From Desulfotignum sp. (GTDB taxonomy: Bacteria > Desulfobacterota > Desulfobacteria > Desulfobacterales > Desulfobacteraceae): a stretch of 46,851 bases of DNA. The translations under genes and the position numbers were made by a program. Below, in pieces: positions 41,548 to 46,851 of the stretch. The stretch spans positions 1 to 46,851 of the forward strand of contig JAABUB010000021.1 in assembly GCA_011389575.1 (NCBI GenBank). The letters run 5' to 3'. How positions within the stretch are numbered: position 1 is the stretch's first letter; each line of letters begins with the position of its first letter. The notes beneath the pieces were generated by a model. The model made no database searches. It was given only the letters and a program-made list of their open reading frames with translations, and was not told the origin of the DNA.

Positions 41548-42246
41548 ATGAAAACACGCCTCTCCAGATGGATAATGGCGGCAGCAATTATCGGCATTGT
41601 CGTGCTTTTTTTCGCACTGGATCTGAACCGGTTTTTATCCCTGGAATATATCACGTCCCAGCAGGAAATGCTGATGGCCTATTACCGGGAAAATACAGCG
41701 GCAGCCATTGCCATCTACATGGTGATTTATATTTTTGTGACCGCACTTTCCCTGCCCGGGGCTGCGGTCATGACCCTGGCAGGCGGTGCGCTATTCGGCC
41801 TTTTTACCGGCACGGTGATAGTCTCTTTTGCCAGCACCATCGGTGCTACTCTGGCTTTTCTTGTTTCCCGGTTTCTGCTGCAGAACTGGGTGCAGACCCG
41901 GTTCAAAGACAAACTGCAGGCCATCAACAAAGGCATTGAAACCGAAGGGGCTTTTTATCTGTTCACCCTGCGGCTGGTGCCGGTGTTTCCCTTTTTCATA
42001 ATTAATCTGGTGATGGGCCTGACCCCCATAAAAACCATCCGGTTTTACCTGGTCAGCCAGATCGGCATGCTGCCGGGGACCCTGGTATATGTAAACGCCG
42101 GCACACAACTGGCGCAGATAGATTCTTTAAAGGGGATTTTATCTCCGGACCTGCTTTTGTCATTTGTTCTGCTGGGGAGTTTTCCCCTTCTGGCCAAAAA
42201 AGCAGTATCTTTAATCAAAAAGAAAAAAGGAAAGATCCATGGGTAA
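41548..42246 (+). CDS. TVP38/TMEM64 (DedA-like) membrane protein
   Basis: A 232-aa inner-membrane protein with five to six helices. The start MKTRLSRWIMAA is set by AAGGAG. The SNARE-associated/VTT core is clear: SLPGAAVMTLAGGALFGLFTG, GATLAFLVSRFLL, and LRLVPVFPFFIINLVMGLT. This superfamily includes lipid scramblase-like proteins. The end overlaps the start of the flavoprotein gene by 8 bases; the same pair, TVP38 then MerA-like, recurs in many bacteria. Confidence 0.9.
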   Translation: MKTRLSRWIMAAAIIGIVVLFFALDLNRFLSLEYITSQQEMLMAYYRENTAAAIAIYMVIYIFVTALSLPGAAVMTLAGGALFGLFTGTVIVSFASTIGATLAFLVSRFLLQNWVQTRFKDKLQAINKGIETEGAFYLFTLRLVPVFPFFIINLVMGLTPIKTIRFYLVSQIGMLPGTLVYVNAGTQLAQIDSLKGILSPDLLLSFVLLGSFPLLAKKAVSLIKKKKGKIHG

Positions 42247-43696
42247 TTATGACTACGACATCGGGATCATCGGCGGGGGAGCTGCCGGCCTGACAACCGC
42301 CTCAGGTGCGGCACAGCTGGGCGCAAAAGTGATTTTGATCGAGCAGGAGGACAAGCTGGGAGGGGACTGCCTCCACTATGGGTGTGTGCCCAGCAAGACC
42401 CTGATTAAATCAGCCCATGTATACCATCAGATGAAGCATGCGCCGGCATTCGGACTGCCGCAGGTGGATCTGCCGCAGGTGGATTTCGGGCAGGTGGCGG
42501 ACCGTATCAGATCGGTGGTGGATACCATTCAGAAGCATGATTCAGAAGAGCGGTTCTGCAGCCTGGGGGCCAAAGCGGTATTCGGGCAGCCTCGGTTTGT
42601 GGATGAACATGCAGTGACCCTGAAGGGCAAAACCATCTCTGCAGGCAAATGGGTCATTGCTACAGGGTCGTCTCCGGTGGTGCCCCCCATTCCCGGTCTG
42701 GCTGACACCCCGCACCTGACCAACAAGGAAGTTTTTTACATGGATGCCTTACCCGGATCCATGATCATACTGGGGGCCGGTCCCATCGGCATTGAAATGG
42801 CCCAGGCCTTTAACCGGTTCGGCACAAAGGTGACCGTTATTGATCGGAACCCCCGGATTCTGGGAAAAGAGGACAAAGATATGGCCGATGGTGTCATGCA
42901 GGTGTTGGCTGCTGAAGGGGTGCGGTTTGTGCTGGAGGCATCCATAGAGCAGGTAGAGGATCTGCCGGATGCCCGGCAGGTGACGGTTACGGATACCGCC
43001 GGTGACACACACTGGGTAAAAGCAGATGCCATACTGGTGGGCATGGGCAGATCCGCCAATACAAAAGGCCTGGGCCTGTCCGGCATCGGCATCGCAGTGG
43101 AGCGGACCGGCATCCAGGTTGACAGCCGGCTGCGTACCAGCCATAAACACATCTATGCAGCAGGGGATGTGAACGGTGGATACCAGTTCACCCATGCAGC
43201 AGGATATGAAGGGGGAATTGTGATCAGCAATGCCGTGTTCCACCTTCCCAGGAAGGTCAATTACACCTGGCTGCCGTGGGTTACCTATACCGACCCGGAA
43301 CTGGCCAGTATCGGCATGAATGAAACCGCGGCAAAAAAAGCCGGAATAAATTACCAGCTGTTCACAGAATCTTTTCAGGACAATGACCGGGCCCTGGCGG
43401 AAAAAGAAACAGATGGCAAAATCAAACTGCTGCTGGATGAAAAGGAAAAACCCATCGGGGTGCAGATCCTGGGGCCCGGCGCCGGAAACCTGATCAGTGA
43501 GTGGGTGGCCGCCTTCAATGGCAAGGTGAAATTGTCCACCATTGCCGCTGCCATCCATCCCTATCCCACCATAGGTGAAATCAACAAGCGGGTGGCCGGC
43601 AACTATCTGTCCCCCAAAATATTTTCTCCTGCCATTCAAAAAGGGCTTAAATTCTTTTTCAACCTCAAGGGAAGGGCGTGCCATCCGGACCAATAA
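42239..43696 (+). CDS. MerA/Lpd-like pyridine nucleotide-disulfide oxidoreductase
   Basis: A 485-aa flavoprotein. FAD motif IGIIGGGAAGLTTASGAAQ, redox-active disulfide GGDCLHYGCVPSKTL (Cys44, Cys49), NAD(P) motif IILGAGPIGIEMAQAF, the second FAD motif IYAAGDVNGGYQFTHAA, and the C-terminal interface His-Pro (AAIHPYPTIGE) are all present. It resembles mercuric reductase but lacks the N-terminal HMA domain and the C-terminal vicinal cysteines, so mercury reduction is unlikely. Its substrate is unknown. It overlaps the TVP38 gene by 8 bases. Confidence 0.93.
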   Translation: MGNYDYDIGIIGGGAAGLTTASGAAQLGAKVILIEQEDKLGGDCLHYGCVPSKTLIKSAHVYHQMKHAPAFGLPQVDLPQVDFGQVADRIRSVVDTIQKHDSEERFCSLGAKAVFGQPRFVDEHAVTLKGKTISAGKWVIATGSSPVVPPIPGLADTPHLTNKEVFYMDALPGSMIILGAGPIGIEMAQAFNRFGTKVTVIDRNPRILGKEDKDMADGVMQVLAAEGVRFVLEASIEQVEDLPDARQVTVTDTAGDTHWVKADAILVGMGRSANTKGLGLSGIGIAVERTGIQVDSRLRTSHKHIYAAGDVNGGYQFTHAAGYEGGIVISNAVFHLPRKVNYTWLPWVTYTDPELASIGMNETAAKKAGINYQLFTESFQDNDRALAEKETDGKIKLLLDEKEKPIGVQILGPGAGNLISEWVAAFNGKVKLSTIAAAIHPYPTIGEINKRVAGNYLSPKIFSPAIQKGLKFFFNLKGRACHPDQ

Positions 43697-43715
43697 TCCG
43701 GGAGGCAAAAAACTT

Positions 43716-43766
43716 ATGAAACCCATAACCACCATCGATTTTTTGAAATCTTACGGCAAATACTGA
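43716..43766 (+). CDS. Very short ORF after the flavoprotein
   Basis: A 16-codon frame (MKPITTIDFLKSYGKY) with a GGGAGGC site 10 bases upstream starts 19 bases after the flavoprotein stop. It could be the start of a truncated gene or a leader. The UGA that ends it is followed by no SECIS-like hairpin. Evidence for expression is slight. Confidence 0.25.
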   Translation: MKPITTIDFLKSYGKY

Positions 43767-43876
43767 CAACAGATTGAAATTAAACAATTTTTGATATGGT
43801 ACAGATCGTGCTGCTCTACTTAAACCACTTACATCGTCCAGCCATCAAAAAGAAAAATCATGCTCACATGAAGTGA

Positions 43877-43938
43877 AAAGATCTTTGGAATCGCCGCAAT
43901 GGCATGCCTATGCGATCGAAATCACAGACTACCAATAA
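43877..43938 (+). pseudogene. C-terminal remnant of a HigB-like toxin
   Basis: The frame reads SLESPQWHAYAIEITDYQ and stops, matching the end of HigB toxins (DAYDVEIVDYH-type). The rest of the toxin is missing. The antitoxin remnant follows directly, as in a higBA pair. Confidence 0.6.
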
Positions 43939-43950
43939 TTTTGGGAGGCC

Positions 43951-44064
43951 GATACCTCGAAATCGTCCCCCCCTTCGACACATCCTGGCGAGATGCTTTT
44001 CGAAGAATTCGTCAAGCCGCTTGGTTTTACATAAGCAGAATTCGCTCGTCATTTAGATCTTTGA
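43951..44064 (+). pseudogene. HigA-like antitoxin with nonsense codons
   Basis: The frame reads PPSTHPGEMLFEEFVKPLGF, then T, a TAA, and AEFARHLDL before a TGA. The HPGE(M/I)L-EEF-KPLG pattern is the start of HigA antitoxins, and the TAA stands where a Gln (CAA) is usual. The DNA-binding part is lost. It is a decayed toxin-antitoxin locus. Confidence 0.75.
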
Positions 44065-44196
44065 GACATCCGGAACCATGATCCGACGTAATAGGTGTCT
44101 GATTATATTCTTGAATTGGTTGGTGATGAGACAACCTACCGGATTCCGGTTTTTGATGAATGATATTGATTTTTATCTTGACTAAAGTTGAACCCT

Positions 44197-44232
44197 CCTG
44201 ATACAAACATAACATATTGTTCTTGTATCAGG
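44197..44232. promoter_or_regulatory. Perfect 10-bp inverted repeat upstream of the TRAP operon
   Basis: CCTGATACAA (44197-44206) and TTGTATCAGG (44223-44232) form a perfect inverted repeat with a 16-base AT-rich centre. It lies about 75 bases upstream of the promoter and may be an operator for a regulator of the transporter, or the boundary of transferred DNA. There is no T-run, so a terminator is unlikely. Confidence 0.5.
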
Positions 44233-44305
44233 CGTAAAGTAATATTTCGGATTTTGGAGGATTGTCTATGGTTAGGTTAATAAAAGCAAGCTCTTATCCT
44301 TCAAA

Positions 44306-44334
44306 TTGACAGCCGGAGAAATGCGGAATAAAAT
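44306..44334 (+). promoter_or_regulatory. Strong sigma70-type promoter for the TRAP operon
   Basis: TTGACA (44306-44311), 17 bases, then TAAAAT (44329-44334). The -35 and spacing are ideal and the -10 differs at one base. The dctP ATG lies 62 bases downstream with an AAAGGAG site. Confidence 0.7.
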
Positions 44335-44396
44335 TAAACATGAGGCTTTATATTAAACTGGATAACCAAACAGTAAGCTTTTAAAAGGAGAAAACC

Positions 44397-45461
44397 ATGA
44401 AATTTTCAAGGATCGTGATCACTGCCGTAGCTTTTGTTCTGCTTCTTTCTTTCTCTGCCCATGCCGAGAAAGTGCGCTGGAAACTTGCAATGACTTGGGG
44501 CCCGACACTCTCCCCTTTTACCGACGCCGTTGAAGGCATGGCCGAAATGGTGAATGAGATGAGCGGCGGCGAGTTTGTTATCCGTATTGATGCAGCAAAC
44601 AAGCACAAATCACCTTTCGGGGTTCTTGACATGGTTAAACTCGGACAGTACGACATGGCTCACTCGGCGTCATACTACTGGAAAGGGAAAGATATAGCAC
44701 TTCTTCCTCTTACGACAATGCCTTTCGGAATGACTGCCCCTGAGCAGTATGCGTGGTTCTACCATGGCGGCGGAATGGAGCTTATGCAGGAAGCCTATGC
44801 GCCTCACAACGTTTACTCTTTTCCGGGCGGAAACACAGGAAACCAGATGGGCGGATGGTTCAGAAAAGAGATAAACTCACTCGACGACCTTAAAGGACTT
44901 AAGATGAGAATTCCCGGATTTGCCGGTGAGGTGCTCTCTGAGCTCGGGCTTGCTGTAACAAACATTGCTCCGGGCGAGCTTTACACATCACTTGAAAGAG
45001 GAACAATAGACGCTCTTGAGTGGGTTGGTCCGGGAATGGACATTAAGATGGGATTTCATAAAATTGCACCATACTACTACACAGGCTGGCACGAGCCCGC
45101 TACCGAGCTTCAGTTTATTGTTAACAAGAAGGAATACGATAAGCTTTCAGATAAAAACAGGGCCATTCTTACCAATGCGATGAAGCTCGCATCCTATAAC
45201 ATGTATATCAAAAATTATCATATGAGTGCGGATGCCTGGTCTAAGATCAGCACCGAATATCCTCATATAAAGATAATGACTTTTCCCGATACGGTTATTG
45301 CCGCAATGAAGGAATCAAACGAAAAACTTCTTGCAGAAAAGTCAAAGGACAGCCCGATGCTCAAAAAGATCCTTGCATCTCAACACAAGTATCTTGAAAA
45401 ATCAAGAGAGTGGACAAAGATGTCCGACTATTATTATCTTCAGGACAATATAGAGGAATAA
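44397..45461 (+). CDS. dctP: TRAP transporter solute-binding protein, DctP family
   Basis: A 354-aa periplasmic binding protein. The signal peptide is MKFSRIVITAVAFVLLLSFS ending AHA. The mature part has the DctP pattern, KLGQYDMAHSASYYW, SLDDLKGLKMRIPGFAGEVLS (the dicarboxylate-binding arginine region), and GTIDALEWVGPGMDIKMGF. The Trp/Gly-rich GWHEPATELQFIVN suggests the subgroup that binds large organic acids, possibly 2-oxo acids. It differs from its left neighbours in codon use (many AGA, ATA, CTT codons). It is followed by an attenuator hairpin. Confidence 0.95.
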   Translation: MKFSRIVITAVAFVLLLSFSAHAEKVRWKLAMTWGPTLSPFTDAVEGMAEMVNEMSGGEFVIRIDAANKHKSPFGVLDMVKLGQYDMAHSASYYWKGKDIALLPLTTMPFGMTAPEQYAWFYHGGGMELMQEAYAPHNVYSFPGGNTGNQMGGWFRKEINSLDDLKGLKMRIPGFAGEVLSELGLAVTNIAPGELYTSLERGTIDALEWVGPGMDIKMGFHKIAPYYYTGWHEPATELQFIVNKKEYDKLSDKNRAILTNAMKLASYNMYIKNYHMSADAWSKISTEYPHIKIMTFPDTVIAAMKESNEKLLAEKSKDSPMLKKILASQHKYLEKSREWTKMSDYYYLQDNIEE

Positions 45462-45493
45462 GATCACGGCCCTCTGATATAACACAACAATAT

Positions 45494-45539
45494 GAAAGGG
45501 TTAGGCCGGCTGCCACAAGGCAGGCTTAACCCTTTTAAA
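45494..45539 (+). terminator. Attenuator-like hairpin between dctP and dctQ
   Basis: AAAGGGTTAGGCC and GGCTTAACCCTTTT form a long stem with one mismatch, capped by an inner CTGCC-ACAA-GGCAG hairpin, followed by a short T-run (TTTTAAAT). It should end most transcripts after dctP and let fewer continue into the membrane genes, keeping binding protein in excess over the permease as is usual in these operons. Confidence 0.75.
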
Positions 45540-45567
45540 TTTCAAATACTTCCAGAGGAAATTCTTT

Positions 45568-46104
45568 ATGGTGAATAAACTGGAGATCATGTTCAACCGA
45601 TTTGCCGACATTCTGGGCTATATAACCGCAGTCCTCATGATACTTATGATGATAAACGTTTTTTATGATGTGATAATGCGCTACTTTTTCAGAACCGGAA
45701 ACATTGCTTTTCAGGAGATGGAGTGGCATCTTTTCAGCGTTGTTTTTCTTGTGGGTATTGCTTATGCGCTGAAGGAGGACGGTCATGTAAGAGTCGATGT
45801 TATTTATGACAATCTGAGCGACCGTAAAAAGGCTGTAATAAACATTGCAGGCTCGGTTGTTTTTCTTATACCGTTCTCCCTGCTTATCGCAACGCAGTCC
45901 GTTCCGTTTGTTATGGAGGCCTATAACACAGGCGAAATAAGCGGTGATCCGGGCGGGCTTACACACCGCTGGATAATCAAAGCGTTCATTCCTGTATCCT
46001 TCGTGCTTTTAATAATAACAACAGCCGGATTCATTATTAAGAACATAAATCTTTACAAAGGGGAAAAAAAATATCTCTCCGATGATACGGAGGCTAACAG
46101 ATGA
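45568..46104 (+). CDS. dctQ: TRAP transporter small permease, DctQ family
   Basis: A 178-aa membrane protein with four helices (about residues 15-35, 50-70, 87-107 and 128-160 as usual for DctQ). The early motif DVIMRYFFRTGNIAFQEMEWHLF matches the family's first conserved block. It partners the large permease; the two form the membrane unit that DctP delivers substrate to. Its ATG follows an AGAGGA site, and its TGA overlaps the next start (ATGA). Confidence 0.92.
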   Translation: MVNKLEIMFNRFADILGYITAVLMILMMINVFYDVIMRYFFRTGNIAFQEMEWHLFSVVFLVGIAYALKEDGHVRVDVIYDNLSDRKKAVINIAGSVVFLIPFSLLIATQSVPFVMEAYNTGEISGDPGGLTHRWIIKAFIPVSFVLLIITTAGFIIKNINLYKGEKKYLSDDTEANR

Positions 46105-46851
46105 TCGGGATTGTAATGTTCTTTGTTGCGCTTTTCCTTCTTTTGTTCGGCTTTCCTGTGGCTTTCACATTCGGGGCTGTTTCAGTTATATTCGGCATGC
46201 TTGCCGGTTTTTTAAGTGTTCCGTTCGAAGGTGATCTGGTATATTGGCTTTCCGAAGGCTTCAACGAAGGCAAGTTCATGTTCGCATTCATGCCGCACCG
46301 CATATGGTCTATTATGAACAACACCATACTCATGGCCATTCCGCTCTTCATATACATGGGCATCGTTCTGCAGAAAACCAAACTCGCAGAAAAGCTTCTG
46401 GAATCCATGGGTTTTCTTTTCGGCGAAGTGCGGGGCGGGCTTGCAATTAGTACTGTCCTTGTGGGTGCTCTGCTAGCGGCATCAACCGGCGTTGTGGGTG
46501 CAAGTGTTGTTGCAATGGGAGTTATCTCACTGCCTGTTATGATAAAATACAACTACAGGAACGAGCTTTCCACAGGCGCTATCTGTGCTGCGGGAACACT
46601 GGGGCAGATAATTCCGCCGTCTATCGTTCTTATTATTCTCGGAGATGTTTTTCAGGTTCCGGTGGGCGACCTTTTCAAGGCTGCTGTGTGGCCAGGTCTT
46701 TACCTTGTCGGGGCGTATGTACTATACATTGTATTGTATTCATTTTTTAAAAAAAATGCAGCACCGCCTGTTACCATAGAAAACGCATCGGAAACGAAAA
46801 AAAAGCAGATACTGAATGCACTCATAGCCATTGTTCCTCCACTTGTACTTA
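46101..46851 (+). CDS. dctM: TRAP transporter large permease, DctM family (3' part outside window)
   Basis: The first 250 codons are seen. MIGIVMFFVALFLLLFGFPVAF opens the protein and successive membrane helices follow. Conserved sections include WSIMNNTILMAIPLFIYMG, GLAISTVLVGALLAASTGVVG and GTLGQIIPPSIVLIILGD, typical of DctM. This subunit carries the Na+-coupled transport path. It runs off the right edge, so roughly half of a normal DctM is present. Codon use matches dctP and dctQ, not the left neighbours. Confidence 0.94.
   Translation, partial: MIGIVMFFVALFLLLFGFPVAFTFGAVSVIFGMLAGFLSVPFEGDLVYWLSEGFNEGKFMFAFMPHRIWSIMNNTILMAIPLFIYMGIVLQKTKLAEKLLESMGFLFGEVRGGLAISTVLVGALLAASTGVVGASVVAMGVISLPVMIKYNYRNELSTGAICAAGTLGQIIPPSIVLIILGDVFQVPVGDLFKAAVWPGLYLVGAYVLYIVLYSFFKKNAAPPVTIENASETKKKQILNALIAIVPPLVL

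Noticed and set aside
42239..43696. Calling the flavoprotein a true mercuric reductase because an HgcB-like gene is in the window
   Set aside because: It lacks the N-terminal HMA domain and C-terminal cysteine pair of MerA; only the general disulfide oxidoreductase core is present.
43764..43766. TGA ending the 16-codon ORF after the flavoprotein as a Sec codon
   Set aside because: No hairpin follows, and reading on gives only about 20 unrelated codons.

Overview
The window looks like a chromosomal segment of an anaerobic, probably sulfate-reducing, Desulfobacterota bacterium (Desulfobacteraceae-like). This is an inference from gene content: two candidate selenoproteins, an HgcB-like ferredoxin, a TRAP uptake operon, a Bat/MoxR operon, and high-GC codon use over most of the length. 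I recognise no rRNA, tRNA or CRISPR array.

Region 1 (1-16.3 kb, minus strand) is orderly. A peptide ABC importer (SBP, two permeases, two ATPases, the last cut by the window edge) sits behind a very long M14-type zinc carboxypeptidase. Upstream lies a complete Bat/MoxR operon (MoxR, DUF58, DUF4381-like, BatA, a BatB-BatC fusion, a BatD-BatE fusion) with a good sigma70-like promoter.

Region 2 (16.3-34 kb) is an accessory, eroded region. It holds a duplicated tagA tail, DUF2283 genes, a tagA gene and a group II intron remnant that ends just before an HgcB-like ferredoxin gene. That ferredoxin has an in-frame UGA where HgcB carries its essential cysteine, and a SECIS-like hairpin with a GGUC loop follows the UGA. 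A module (ferredoxin tail, FAD amine oxidase, ABC fragments, FeoB-associated Cys-rich peptide) occurs twice in direct orientation about 12.8-13.6 kb apart. The two copies have decayed in complementary ways. Between them lie a self-contained Hsp70 operon (944-aa helical/TPR-like protein, J-like protein with PPD for HPD, GrpE-like protein, Hsp70, zinc-ribbon peptide), a Fic protein with Gln for the catalytic His, and a 1400-aa SNF2 ATPase.

Region 3 (34-44 kb) has WrbA, a ZnuA-like metal-binding protein, a receiver-Hpt protein with a frameshift at an A7 run, a DDE transposase gene, a truncated PAS-kinase start, and a redox cluster. The cluster is a GrdB-family selenoprotein read through UGA, a MerR/MEDS regulator, a TVP38 membrane protein and a MerA-like flavoprotein. 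A decayed HigBA pair follows.

Region 4 (44.2 kb to the end) is a TRAP transporter operon (DctP, attenuator hairpin, DctQ, DctM cut by the edge). Its codon use is visibly different (AGA, ATA, CTT-rich), which suggests acquisition by transfer.
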